This document shows, in pieces, positions 1 through 8,707 of a stretch of DNA of 15,424 nt (positions within the stretch are counted from its first letter, which is position 1; each line of letters opens with the position of its first letter). Below the pieces are notes generated by a model. It was not told where the DNA came from. It saw only the letters and a program-made list of their open reading frames with translations, and made no database searches. The position numbers and the translations under genes were made by a program. This DNA comes from Eimeria necatrix (taxonomy: Eukaryota; Apicomplexa; Conoidasida; Eucoccidiorida; Eimeriidae), in NCBI RefSeq assembly GCF_000499385.1, contig NW_013654707.1, forward strand, positions 1 to 15,424. Reading direction: 5' to 3'.

Positions 1-348
1 GTGTGCGTGGGTGTGTGAGTGTCTTGCGAAGGCCGCACAGTGGCTCAGAAACGAGCTCAGAGGGATCACTGGTAAAATTATGTTTGTGCCCTGAAGCACT
101 TTAACGAAGGTGTGATGAGTGCTGCTTTATGCGTGTAGGGCCTTTGCCAAGTATAATGGCACAGCTGCCAAGTTACTTCGTCGGTCAGCTGCGGTTGAGT
201 TTTCTCAGGCTGTGCGTTTTCTCCCCTCCCCACATAGGAAGGAAAAGCAAAAGGTCTTTTCGACCCCACAATAAGTCTCTATCTTGCCTGCTGTGAAGAA
301 ATTGTGTCTGGGGCATTTACAGATCTCCCAGTGTGCTGCATTTAGGAA
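1..348 (+). repeat. Direct repeat copy 1, high-identity segment
   Basis: Bases 1-348 recur at 2166-2513, an offset of 2165, with six single-base differences that I count, all transitions. The copy is cut by the window start, so its true left edge is unknown. It begins in a GT-rich run (gtgtgcgtgggtgtgtgag). A 63-codon minus-strand frame (78-269) is open in both copies. Only two of the five differences inside that frame change a residue, which is too few to decide whether it codes. The repeat is seen directly; whether it is a transposon fragment, satellite unit or duplicated gene piece is unknown. Confidence 0.95.
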
Positions 349-530
349 GTCAATGGGGTCCCCTTGCCCAGCGCACCTTCATTTGTAGAGACATTATCTT
401 GGACAAGGCACTTCGAATCCAAATTTTTGTATGAAGGCGGAACTGAAGAGCTGTTTGTTTTGCAGTGGCTGGATAGCTGCACTGCAATCCTAGACACCCG
501 GTGTTTGGTGTCGACGGGAAACTCCGTTTT
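349..530 (+). repeat. Direct repeat copy 1, diverged extension
   Basis: Past base 348 the match to the second copy falls abruptly from about 98% to roughly 60-70%, but homology continues. The clearest part is around 470-528, for example atagct, gcaatc and agacac in the same order and spacing as at 2700-2756. Minus-strand open frames over the two copies are not in the same frame, so the homology gives no support for coding. Confidence 0.75.
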
Positions 531-2165
531 GTTCTTCATAGGCTTGTACACTGGCACGATTTTCTAAGAATCGTTGGACAGTGTCAGGTTTACGCTCAGA
601 TTGTTTAGGAAGCTGATTATCACACCAACGCCCAGCTACAGGCAATAGCCATTGCTGTGGTTGCATTCCTGACAAGGCGCGTATACTACAGCCGTCACTA
701 TCTTCTGCATAGAAGTCGCTCCTACGGACCCACTGCATACATAGCCTGAAATATTAACAAGTTTGAAAATCCATTAACTGCGCGGCAGTACCACTGTTTT
801 TGCCTTAGGAAGTATGTAGATGCCTGATGTGCCGGATCTTGAGAAAGGCAACTGAACGACGAGGTAGTGCTAAAATGACATCTTTCATCAAATACTGTGA
901 CGGTTGTAGAGTGCAGATGTTGTTTCTTCAGCTTCTCTTGTTTTACGATGCCTCAAAGCCGCAGCCTAGCTAAGCCTATGCCAATACTTTGCCGCAGGGA
1001 CAACTTCGTGAGTCGTTTCTGGCGCCACTCATCCGACATTTCTTATTCCTTAGGCTGATACGCAGACAGAAAACTGAAGCACAAACCCAAAAAACGCAGT
1101 TAACACTTTGTTTGAGGGCGAGGCGCCAGCCGTGCTTCCCATTCAAGAGTGCGCTCCATTCTTGCTGCAACTGCTACTCCCTACTTTCCAAGAAATATGC
1201 GGAGTTACATTCTTTCTTCTTGTTATCCGGCTGCTCACGACAGGGTGTTTTGTGTAGCCAGCGCATCGACATCACGACAGATAACAGGGTGAAACCGCCA
1301 GAACTCCGGCTTATGGAGGCAGTTGGTGGATGTATGACGTGACGCCCATGCCTTTTCGTTTCCCGCTTCGCAGAACTGAGCGTTTCAAGACAACTGCAGG
1401 CCCCGTGCATCCTCGGTGCTCCCACCTTTTCTTTTGAAGTGATGAAGCTGCTTATTTTCGGAGGAGGTCTTTTGAGTGCCGTTTGAGCCAGGTTGTGTGT
1501 CCCGCGCGAAAAATATAACAGGTGCTTTTGCAAGTAGATAGAATTAGCAAGCAGTGTTAAATTTGCCAAATATGTCGGAACTCTGGATGCCTTGCGTACA
1601 CAGAAAAGCCCGACTGGCTAAAGACGCACAAAACTAAGCCAGAGTAAACGTGGCGCTGCAAAGGACCAGCGGCGAAGACGCTTTTTCTTTTCCGACTGCT
1701 GCGAAAGCTGCAATATGGTCAGCGACGTGCAGGTATTGCCGCGTGACGCCGCTTGTACAACGAGTTTCTGACTCAATAGCTGTATGGCGTTTATTATCCG
1801 TTCCGGATAAATGCTTAAGACGTGGCACAACCGTGAATTGTTGACTTGCTTGTATTCACAGTATGTGTATTTACCGGCAAGCTTATCCAGTCAACTGAAC
1901 TCGCCTTCGCTGACGTCGTAAAAGCTTCGTATTGACTCTGCCGTAGGAAGTGCGTCTCTGAGCGATTGTTGCTTGTTCAGTTTCTGGTAGCTTATCAAGG
2001 CTCATCAAAGCGGCGCAAACTTCTAGAACTGGATGTGTGTTCCGCAGCCACATGCAGGTCGATTGTGGACTTGGTTATATCCATTTTGGCGCGCAGCTGC
2101 AGGTAATGCATCGACGTATGATACACACTGTATCACCAACAGTTCGTTGATGCGCGCATGCAGGT
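531..2165. other. No supportable gene; spacer between repeat copies
   Basis: Open frames of 117 codons (plus, 989-1342) and 131 codons (minus, 1174-1569) overlap each other, and frames this long are expected by chance in a window of this size. A possible small plus-strand exon lies between an acceptor near 1258 (ttttgtgtag) and a GTATGA donor near 1331, but nothing confirms it. I see no reverse transcriptase or transposase motif, so an internal region of a retroelement is not supported. Confidence 0.6.
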
Positions 2166-2513
2166 GTGTGCGTGGGTGTGTGAGTGTCTTGCGAAGGCCG
2201 CACAGTGGCTCAGAAACGAGCTCAGAGGGATCACTGGTAAAATTATGTTTGTGCCCTGAAGCACTTTAACGAAGGTATGATGAGTGCTGCTTTATGCGTG
2301 TAGGGCCTTTGCCAAGTATAATGGCACAGCTGCCAAGTTACTTCGTCGGTCAGCTGCGGTTGAGTTTTCTCAGGCTGTGCGTTTTCTCCCCTCCCCACAT
2401 AAGAAGGAAAAGCAAGGGGTCTTTTTGACCCCACAATAAGTCTCTATCTTGCCTGCTGTGAAGAAATTGTGTCTGGGGCATTTACAGATCTTCCAGTGTG
2501 CTGCATTTAGGAA
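2166..2513 (+). repeat. Direct repeat copy 2, high-identity segment
   Basis: This is the second copy of 1-348, at about 98% identity. Its left edge is visible here: it is preceded by a GCATGC site (2156-2161) and a short GT run. The first copy's left flank lies outside the window, so target-site duplication cannot be tested. Confidence 0.95.
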
Positions 2514-2758
2514 GGCAATGCGGTTCCCATGCGTAGTGCCCCTGCATCGCGATAGGGGCTTTTTCTGAAAGAGTGCCAGAGCTTCCTTCTGTGCACTTTG
2601 GCTCCACAGCGATTGTGAAAAACGTGAGTCGAAAGAAAATCTCCTCTTCGAGTTTTCTACAGGGCGAGGGATCTTGAAATTGTTCATTTTGTCGGGTGCG
2701 AATAGCTACGGCGCAATCGCAGACACGGGGTCTTTGATTGCAACGGAAACTTTGTTGC
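2514..2758 (+). repeat. Direct repeat copy 2, diverged extension with about 63-bp insertion
   Basis: It aligns with 349-530 at roughly 60-70%, but the offset grows from 2165 to 2228, so this copy carries about 63 extra bases (or copy 1 lost them), located near 2610-2675. The extra piece contains a 39-base stretch (2624-2662) that starts gtgagt and ends tttctacag, like a miniature intron, though that is very short for one. Confidence 0.75.
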
Positions 2759-3633
2759 TTGCCATTTAGACGCTTGCGGCTCGACATTATTTACTCGACG
2801 CTGTCGTTGGTTGTGCGTCGCGGTGAGCATGTATCGAGTAGCTGAGCCTTCTTCACTGCAGATATTTTTTAGTGTAGCTGGTTTGCTATCTCCGAAACTT
2901 AGTGGTTTCAAAGAACCACTTTCATTTGTTTCACTCTCCCTGCGAAGCAGCCAGAGCTCATCTTGTATTAAAATTTTGTATTTGTCCTTCCCATTGTATT
3001 CATGTAGAAAAGCAAACCTTCCATACTGTGCTGACTTTGAGAGATCGAGAGGGGCGAAAAAGTATTGCTATCTAACCGTGCTGCACAGATAATGCATCCC
3101 CGTTCCTGATACAAAACGTTCTTTGCTAAGCCAGTGCTGTCGTTTCCAACTCTAGTTTGACCTCTGCAGACCTTGGCGCCGTGGAATGAATAACGTCCCT
3201 GGTAGATGGTTAGTTCCACAGCATATCGCCTAGCTTTGATCTGTTTTGTGCTTTCAGACCTTCGTAAAGATAAATATTAATGCGAACGATGAGGCTGTGC
3301 TGATTCCACCCACGATTTGTTAGTTAAATTATATCTCAATAAATATAAGGAAAGTTGTGAAGTGCAGTGGGTGCTGTGAACCTAGTCGTGAGTGAATACC
3401 ATTCTGTACGAAACTTGAAAAAGCAGTGGCCGATAAAGAATAGTCGTTCCCATTTCGCTGCCGGTTGTATAAAGTTGACAGAACCCTAGCTGGTTTCGAA
3501 AATTCCATCCACGTGTTAGAACATATATTTGCACAAGCCACGAATTGAGCTTGTCGGATAGACCTCATAATGAATATTCGACAGCTGTGATTTCTCCACA
3601 TTGGTAGTCTGTGCGTAACTCATGCGCGAAGCG
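2759..3633. other. No supportable gene
   Basis: Frames of 75-93 codons exist on both strands (plus 2811-3092; minus 2968-3219 and 3329-3601), but none has convincing splice sites or recognisable content. A short perfect hairpin (7-bp stem agtggtt/aaccact plus a G-T pair) sits at 2901-2920. It is within what chance would give. Confidence 0.6.
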
Positions 3634-3665
3634 CACGTTGCCGTTTACACGTTGCCGTTTGCACG
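3634..3665 (+). repeat. Short tandem repeat, 14-bp unit
   Basis: Two adjacent copies of a 14-base unit, cacgttgccgttt plus one variable base (3634-3647 and 3648-3661), are followed by a partial third copy (cacg). It is a small slippage-type array with no sign of function. Confidence 0.85.
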
Positions 3666-3669
3666 GTGA

Positions 3670-4080
3670 TCTTTGCTTCTTCGAAATTGGCTGAAGTACC
3701 CACGTGAGGCAGCTGTCCCTCGGGCTGTGCGTGTAGCGCGATTACGTCAAGTGCAGAAATCAAACGTTTACAGTTTTCCGGCTAATCAAGCGGGCGGCGT
3801 GTTAGTGCTGAAGGGGGCCAAAGCACTTTCGCTTTGCAATGATTTTCTTCGCAGCGTTGTGCGGAGCCTTTCGTCAACCGCGGATAGCGTTTCTGGATGC
3901 GCCATGTTCGTACGAGGAAAAAGATGCGTGTACATAGCTTGCATCTACTTGAGGTCAGCATGTGGGTGCCATTCTCGGGAAATCTCCGTGGCAGCATTTG
4001 GTTTGCTGAGACGCGCTGTTGTGAAAAAATTATGCGGCAGATATTCCGGTACACACTGCTTTCCATTCCGCGCGCGCTAG
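3670..4080 (+). CDS. Candidate coding exon region, unknown product
   Basis: The plus-strand frame is open for 136 codons; I estimate about two frames this long by chance in the window. The first part reads as a basic region (several Arg, Val and Ala around ARLRQVQK) followed by a hydrophobic stretch (GGVLVLKGAKALSL). No initiator is obvious: the stop at 3667-3669 is followed by non-ATG codons, so an upstream exon or no gene at all is possible. Potential donors are GTACGA near 3908 and GTCAGC near 3954. It lies just upstream of the exon candidate at 4153-4259 on the same strand. I do not recognise the product. The overlapping minus-strand 112-codon frame is judged a shadow. Confidence 0.2.
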   Translation, partial: SLLLRNWLKYPREAAVPRAVRVARLRQVQKSNVYSFPANQAGGVLVLKGAKALSLCNDFLRSVVRSLSSTADSVSGCAMFVRGKRCVYIACIYLRSACGCHSREISVAAFGLLRRAVVKKLCGRYSGTHCFPFRAR

Positions 4081-4152
4081 AATTATCGCAGCAGCACAGC
4101 ACTTCTCCTCTGATCCACATTTAGGAGGAGCAATTAAATGCTTGGGGTTTAG

Positions 4153-4259
4153 AAGAAGTAGAGAAACCAATGAAGGCAAGGCTGGAGGGGCACAACAGCA
4201 GAGTATGCCTTCCTTCAAAACAGAAAATTGTTGCCAAATTGTACAGGCAGAGATGACTG
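4153..4259 (+). CDS. Candidate internal exon, unknown product
   Basis: A pyrimidine/G-rich acceptor (cttggggtttag) ends at 4152, and a strong GTGAGT donor begins at 4260. Between them a plus-strand frame is open that reads as hydrophilic, with Glu, Lys, Gln and Ser (for example RSRETNEGKAGGAQQQSM). The donor leaves one base of a split codon. Joining to the acceptor at 4387 in that phase gives a stop about 12 residues on. An alternative donor at 4264 (GTACGG) would instead enter the longer frame of the next candidate. The product is not recognised. Confidence 0.25.
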
Positions 4260-4387
4260 GTGAGTACGGTGCTTCTTCTGTGCGAAACGGTTTTGTCCGT
4301 AAATATATGTATACCCAATCCTTTTTTGCTATAAGTTTTGGTGGTTTCGCTGCATCATAATGTTCTTGTTTGATGGGTTCTTTCCAG

Positions 4388-4511
4388 GACGGCTATCAAA
4401 CATTTATTGCAACCTCTTGATTTAGATCTGGAGCAAGATGACATCACATGTTTCGCCGCGCATCACTGCTTAACGTTTTGCAATAGTTGTGACAGTAGGC
4501 TAGCTCTGTAG
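4388..4511 (+). CDS. Candidate terminal exon, unknown product
   Basis: It follows a good acceptor (gttctttccag, AG at 4386-4387). The frame beginning ACG at 4389 is open for 40 codons to TAG at 4509-4511. It starts with an acidic, leucine-rich stretch (LLQPLDLDLEQDDIT) and ends rich in Cys and His (FAAHHCLTFCNSC). The Cys/His spacing matches no zinc-binding family I can name. To be read in this frame it must be joined with two bases from the previous exon, which the 4264 donor supplies and the stronger 4260 donor does not. Confidence 0.22.
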
Positions 4512-5088
4512 TAGGCGACGTGGCTAGTCTGCATGCACACTTCGGCAGCGTGGAGAAACAAGGCGCCGTTGAGTTGAAGTTGCTTCAATGAAATTAACTT
4601 GAATTTATCCAGGAGGTACTTCGTTGAACGTGAACAAGATTTTACTTTCGAGAAACAAAGCCAGGAGGGTGGAGCCCTCAGGAGTACACGGGCTTTTTTT
4701 CCGCCTCCTCTACATGCAATAGCTGCAGTGCATGCCTGTTCTGTTTAAGCTTGCATCTTACAAGCACAACATTGCCTGCAACTTTCCATAGCTCATTGCA
4801 TGAAGAGAAAAAATGTAGTACCAGCGTCCTGACTTTTTGTTGCGGTGTGTGGGTTAGGCTGTTCCTGAAACTGCTTGCACTGCAACTCGTGCTGATGGGG
4901 TGTTTCGCACAGACCGTAAGCACACAAGTTTTATAAGAAAGCTATTGTGTTGGACGTACATACATTGCAGCCGCACTGATACAGTTTTTGAAGAAATCAA
5001 ACCTTCGTTGCTGCAGAGTCAGATCCCCAAAAAAGACATAAGAGTAACATGAGAGTAATTTCAAATTTGTTTACCGTCGCGAAACGCA
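4512..5088. other. No supportable gene
   Basis: Two overlapping frames (minus 4678-4923, 81 codons; plus 4751-4936, 61 codons) oppose each other, and neither has convincing boundaries. A perfect TGCATGCA palindrome is at 4530-4537 and another GCATGC at 4730-4735. At 5049 an ATG opens a 38-codon frame that runs into the next candidate in another phase. Confidence 0.55.
4530..4537. promoter_or_regulatory. TGCATGCA palindrome, possible transcription-factor site
   Basis: This is an 8-base perfect palindrome. GCATGC/TGCATGCA is a known ApiAP2 binding motif in apicomplexan promoters. The call depends on the window being apicomplexan, which is unproven, and no start codon nearby is assigned. Confidence 0.15.
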
Positions 5089-5355
5089 TTGCATTGCAGA
5101 TGCACTGCTCAGCTCGCGATGAATCCCATGAACTGGCCCGAGGTTTCTCTTCAAAACCAATGTAAGACTGGCAGAATGTCGCTGCACTGGCTGTTAGCGC
5201 AGATTGTGCGGGAAAGGCAACCTGATTTGAAATCAGCTTTTTCTGCTGGTGCTCCAGGAAGGAAAGCAAAGCTTTGTGTTTTCCAATGCGTGTCACTTTT
5301 GCATACATTCTTGACTGGTACAAAGCCCAGAACTCGCACTATTAGCAGGACATGA
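5089..5355 (+). CDS. Candidate exon or short ORF, unknown product
   Basis: The plus-strand frame is open for 88 codons to TGA at 5353-5355, with an internal ATG near 5119 (ATG AAT CCC ATG AAC). A possible acceptor (gcattgcattgcag, ending 5099) sits at its start. The middle is basic and moderately hydrophilic (QIVRERQPDLK, then APGRKAK). A minus-strand frame of 108 codons covers the same bases, so strand choice is uncertain and chance is a fair explanation. There is no recognisable domain. Confidence 0.15.
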   Translation: MHCRCTAQLAMNPMNWPEVSLQNQCKTGRMSLHWLLAQIVRERQPDLKSAFSAGAPGRKAKLCVFQCVSLLHTFLTGTKPRTRTISRT

Positions 5356-5525
5356 CGAGATGATTACCAAAGCAGTCCAACAAAATTAGCGCAAGGTCTT
5401 TTGTTTCTGTGGTGTGAGTACGCAAATGTAGAAGACAAACAAACGACAGTCGTGACAGTTGCGAAATCGAAGGCATTTTTGTGTGGGTCTAAAGCAATAT
5501 AGATTACATATGTTTTGGAACAAAG

Positions 5526-5593
5526 GTTGTGAGCTTGACGTGTATAAGGCATTCAACAGAAGCTTTTTGTCCTGTCAGGTATAAGCTCACAAC
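5526..5593. repeat. Inverted repeat, 11-bp perfect arms
   Basis: gttgtgagctt (5526-5536) and its exact reverse complement aagctcacaac (5583-5593) are separated by 46 bases. Pairs like this are expected less than once by chance in the window at this spacing, so it is mildly notable. No terminator or transposon end context is seen. Confidence 0.6.
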
Positions 5594-5716
5594 TGGCAGG
5601 TTGCCATGAGCCTGCTTGGGTTAAAACCACTTTGAATAAGTACAGCAATAGCACGCAGTAGGACAAAGTAAGCTCACGCAAACGGTGCGACTATAATTTT
5701 TGTCTGGGTACTTCAG

Positions 5717-5833
5717 GAAGTTCGTTTCAAGTGGACATTTATCCTTTGCTCTATCTCTGGCGGCAAAACGTTATCTTACAGCCAGATTGCGACTGTAGTA
5801 CAGTCAGTTATGGACTGTGCAAGATTTGTGTGA
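5717..5833 (+). CDS. Candidate terminal exon, unknown product
   Basis: The acceptor-like sequence gtctgggtacttcag ends at 5716. The frame starting GAA GTT CGT is open for 38 codons to TGA at 5831-5833, and the same frame is open back to 5672. The content mixes charged start (EVRFKW), small polar (SISGGK) and hydrophobic residues (QIATVVQSVM), as an ordinary globular fragment would. It has no known motif. GG-K here is not a P-loop. It could equally be a chance frame; support is the splice acceptor and composition only. Confidence 0.2.
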   Translation, partial: EVRFKWTFILCSISGGKTLSYSQIATVVQSVMDCARFV

Positions 5834-6880
5834 TATACTTCCTTTTTAAATTCAATATACCATACGCAATGCTGTGTGTATGACGCATGTGTTCTCCTCA
5901 CGTGGCTCCAAGCTAAACCGCGAGAACAATACTAGGAGCTTTAGATTACCTAAGCTTGTTTGGCATTGAGAAGCAGCTCTGCATTTAGTTGTCGGCATTG
6001 ATAATTTGATAGCTCCGCAAGATTTCGATTGTGTTGATAATTTATACCATATTGCTTTTGAGAATGAGCAGTTCATGCGTGCACTGCCGTGTCGCTTACT
6101 TTTCTGTTCAGTGTGTAGTAGGTGAATCAAGTGCAGTGTATCGATTGTAAAGGCAGCCCCTGGTAGTTTTAGCGGCATACCACTTCTGCTTAAATTTAAC
6201 TCGGCTGCAGGAGAACACATTTAATGGGAGAGCGTTCTGCATTCCGGAATCTGACTCTTCAGGCTGTGAGGTGCCAATCAAATGAGACTGGGACCATGCC
6301 TCACAAAACAAGCAGTGCGCACACAAAAAAAAGCAAGCGGAGCTTACTTCTGCGTCACGAAAAATTTGTACAGGTTACCTAACGCTTTTAAGGATACGGT
6401 GACAATAGCTAGCAAGCTATTAATTCATTTGTGCATAACTGTGCCATTCTAGTTGTCTTTCGGTCATAAAAGCAACTCGGAGCGACTATTCATGGAGCGC
6501 GAACCCATATTATTAGGAACCTTCGATTTATTGACTTGAATGCGTCTTTCTTTTGTTTTGTGCACCTCAGTGTCGTAGTTCTGTGAAAGTCTTTCTGAAA
6601 CCCTTTCTGACCTGCTCAGATTGATGTGTTGGAAACAAAATAATCTCAAACGCTCGTAGTTTATTCTTATCTTTGTGCATGCTTGGGTTCTATAGTAGGT
6701 ATTTTGTAGAACCACACTTGCATCATGCCTGTTGTTCTTTAGTAATGCAAAGAATTGGTCAAGTGCAGGATACCCAATGTGTAGCTAAGGATGCCCACTA
6801 ATAAGCCGCAAAGGAATAAATCTGCACTCAATTAAATTTTCAGTTGGAGCTTAGCAAGCATCAGGCCACGTGAAAAAAAC
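5834..6880. other. No supportable gene
   Basis: The longest frame is 122 codons on the minus strand (6220 to 5852), opening with a true ATG. Without splice or homology support it is no longer than chance predicts. A shorter overlapping minus frame runs 6326-6108, and another lies at 6715-6464. There is a GCATGC at 6677-6682. No RNA gene boxes were seen. Confidence 0.55.
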
Positions 6881-7048
6881 ATGCCCTGTTGGCAGATTCA
6901 GCTGCTGCGAACCCACAAGTTGCGCGCTGCACCAGCACTCCGGAGCGTTGCCTCTCAGCACGCAAGAAGACAAGAACTAGCGATGAGCTTGCTTGGCATC
7001 ACAGAATTGCATATTGTGGTCTTCCTCAATCTGGAAAATTGTTCTTAG
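6881..7048 (+). CDS. Candidate short ORF (55 codons) entering the 98-bp repeat
   Basis: An ATG at 6881 in an A-rich context (gtgaaaaaaacATG) opens a 55-codon frame ending at TAG 7046-7048. The N-terminal part is rich in Arg, Leu and Ala with no acidic residue before about residue 32 (LLRTHKLRAAPALRSVASQH). Such a composition is common in organelle-targeting peptides but is not diagnostic. The last 22 codons and the stop lie inside the 98-bp repeat and are identical in the second copy, where both substitutions fall after the stop. A competing longer frame (6874-7173, 99 codons) overlaps in another phase, so which of them is real, if either, is open. Confidence 0.18.
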   Translation: MPCWQIQLLRTHKLRAAPALRSVASQHARRQELAMSLLGITELHIVVFLNLENCS

Positions 7049-7077
7049 GGAAGCTTTCGCAGTCAACAGCCATAATT
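6980..7077 (+). repeat. 98-bp direct repeat, copy 1
   Basis: It starts gcgatgagcttgcttggc and ends gccataatt, and matches 7479-7576 at 96 of 98 positions. Both edges are sharp, with unrelated flanks and no evident target-site duplication. It lies inside two overlapping open frames (6881-7048 and 6874-7173). Confidence 0.97.
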
Positions 7078-7478
7078 ACTAAAACAATACCAGAAGGGCC
7101 ACAGCACGCCGCAGAGGCTGATTTTGAATCTTCGCAATATTCAGATGAAGGCAAATTTAGTGGTATTCTCTGACTATTACCTACCTCCAAACGTTCGTTC
7201 TCAAAAAGAAAATTCAAGTATGGAAAAACAGTTCCACGTTTATATGTCGTAACTTATATGGCTTTCTTTCAATCCGTCCTACTCCCCACAGAGGCACGTT
7301 TATTTTTTCATAGTGAGAATGCTCGCACGGCGTTGATAAGCCACAGACATGGGTTCTTTCTGAAAGCCACAGGTTGGCAGCAGCGATTCTGAATTGTCTT
7401 ACCTATCCCACTTTCGCCATGACATGACTTCTGCGGTCAAGCACTACGTGTGACGCGCATCCATTATTTCATGACGTG
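7078..7478. other. Spacer between 98-bp repeats; tail of a 99-codon frame
   Basis: The alternative plus-strand frame 6874-7173 ends here. Its tail is hydrophilic (EGPQHAAEADFESSQYSDEG). It could be an exon, but no donor is convincing. On the minus strand a GTAAGA donor-like site lies near 7400. Nothing else was seen. Confidence 0.4.
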
Positions 7479-7576
7479 GCGATGAGCTTGCTTGGCATCA
7501 CAGAATTGCATATTGTGGTCTTCCTCAATCTGGAAAATTGTTCTTAGAGAAGCCTTCGCAGTCAACAGCCATAATT
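7479..7576 (+). repeat. 98-bp direct repeat, copy 2
   Basis: It differs from copy 1 by two bases (G to A and T to C, near 7548 and 7555). The first 69 bases, which include the shared TAG at 7545-7547, are identical. The frame of the short ORF is open upstream here too (from 7428), but without the same N-terminal part. Confidence 0.97.
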
Positions 7577-8322
7577 CGTGGCAATGTTTGCTAACCACCA
7601 CATTTACCCGTCTTGTTTTCAATGATGGCCTTGAAAGTTAGCACACTAGGAAATGGTCCAGCAACAGAAGAGCCGTGCACATTATAGTTGGTGCGTTGCG
7701 TAGTTTGAACCTTCGGCGACAGTTCATTTTTTTTCTTGCCGGACACTTACTATTAGTAGAATACAATGCATAGAAACCGAACTAGAACGATCAAATTACG
7801 CAACTTAGCACTGCGTTGTACGGCGTCACGCATGATTCAGCGAGTAAGTGCTGGTGTTCAGTTTGGCATTTTGGGCATTATGCAGTTTCTCCTCCTGGAA
7901 AAGTGAGTGTTAATAGCTCTAAACACATGGATACAGATTCCCTGTCTAGATAAGTATAAACGCTGGACCTACGGAGACCTGATTGTGCAGCTAGAAAATT
8001 GGAAACCGAGTTCATAGTGGCTCAACGGTGATATTAACAGCACGAACATTGAGTGGGAAGTGAACGTCCGCGTTGTTCGCATCAGCCATGTTCTGCGTAC
8101 ATAGGGATGGGTAGAAGAAAATGCAGCGATAACGCCGAAACACAAGAGCTCAAAAAGTATCTCCAGGAAGGATGAGTTCCGTTGGCAATATATTAAATTG
8201 GCGCTTTCGTTGCACAGTTCTTGAAGGTGCCTGAAAGCGGCGTATTCAAAAAAGAGTGTGCGTCAGGGACCTGTTGTTAGTATCACGAGTTCACTGGTGT
8301 TGTTATACTACAAGGAACTTAC
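7577..8322. other. No gene seen
   Basis: No frame of 60 codons or more occurs on either strand. I see no repeat, RNA gene signature or low-complexity tract beyond short T runs (ttttttttctt near 7728). A GTAAGT donor-like site on the minus strand lies near 7747, with no convincing exon beside it. Confidence 0.6.
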
Positions 8323-8400
8323 CGTTGTGTCTGGCAAAATGTAGAGCAGATGTTTCCTTGTAAAACAGGATTGCGCAAGGCTAAAAAGTGTGTTTGCAAG
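8323..8400 (-). CDS. Candidate minus-strand internal exon (26 codons)
   Basis: Read on the minus strand, a good acceptor (tgatgtttttgtcag) precedes base 8400, and a consensus GTAAGT donor follows base 8323. The 78 bases between them form exactly 26 sense codons in one frame (starting LANTLFSLAQ, ending ILPDTT), so both junctions are phase 0. No neighbouring exon could be linked to it. GTAAGT is expected about four times per strand by chance, so this rests on the pairing of two signals only. Confidence 0.2.
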
Positions 8401-8521
8401 CTGACAAAAACATCAATCATAGCGGAAAACTTGCGGGAAGCCACATAAAGCACACATTGTCTATGAGACCATATTCCTGTCATTTAGGCTGGTTCTCGTG
8501 ATTCGTGCTTGAAACAATAGA

Positions 8522-8558
8522 ACACCATTATACACCATTATACAGCATTATACAGCAT
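8522..8558 (+). repeat. Short tandem repeat, 10-bp unit, about 3.7 copies
   Basis: Units are acaccattat, acaccattat, acagcattat and acagcat. The change of C to G at position 4 is shared by the last two units, as expected if the array grew by stepwise duplication. Confidence 0.9.
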
Positions 8559-8707
8559 GAGAGAAACGTTTTGATTGACTTCCGTGAGATTGCGACCGTT
8601 TCTGGTCAGAAATGCCTCTGTGAGCAGACATGCAAGTATTCGCCTGCATAGTACAGCTGAGGCCCTTAACGACCCGAGCTTTTCTATGGCGAGCCGAAAG
8701 CTCCTGA

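Noticed and set aside
1174..1569. 131-codon minus-strand frame as a gene
   Set aside because: It overlaps a 117-codon plus-strand frame, and frames of this length are expected several times by chance in the window.
1..2758. LTR retrotransposon (direct repeats flanking an internal region)
   Set aside because: Identity between the repeats is split into two very different levels, the 1.6-kb interior has no reverse transcriptase, protease or integrase motif, and TG...CA termini are not evident.
342..2787. Conserved minus-strand protein across the diverged duplicate (frames 557-342 and 2787-2482)
   Set aside because: A residue alignment looked tempting, but once the offsets (2165, then 2228) are applied the two frames are in different phases, so the resemblance is not coding homology.
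2901..2920. Hairpin agtggtt/aaccact as a functional structure
   Set aside because: A 7-bp stem is common by chance in 15 kb.
5852..6220. 122-codon minus-strand frame with ATG as a gene
   Set aside because: It has no splice, homology or composition support beyond length, which is within chance expectation.
3747..6766. Three copies of tcaagtgcag (near 3747, 6128 and 6757) as a regulatory element
   Set aside because: Some 10-mer occurring three times is expected by chance in a sequence of this length, and the flanks do not align.
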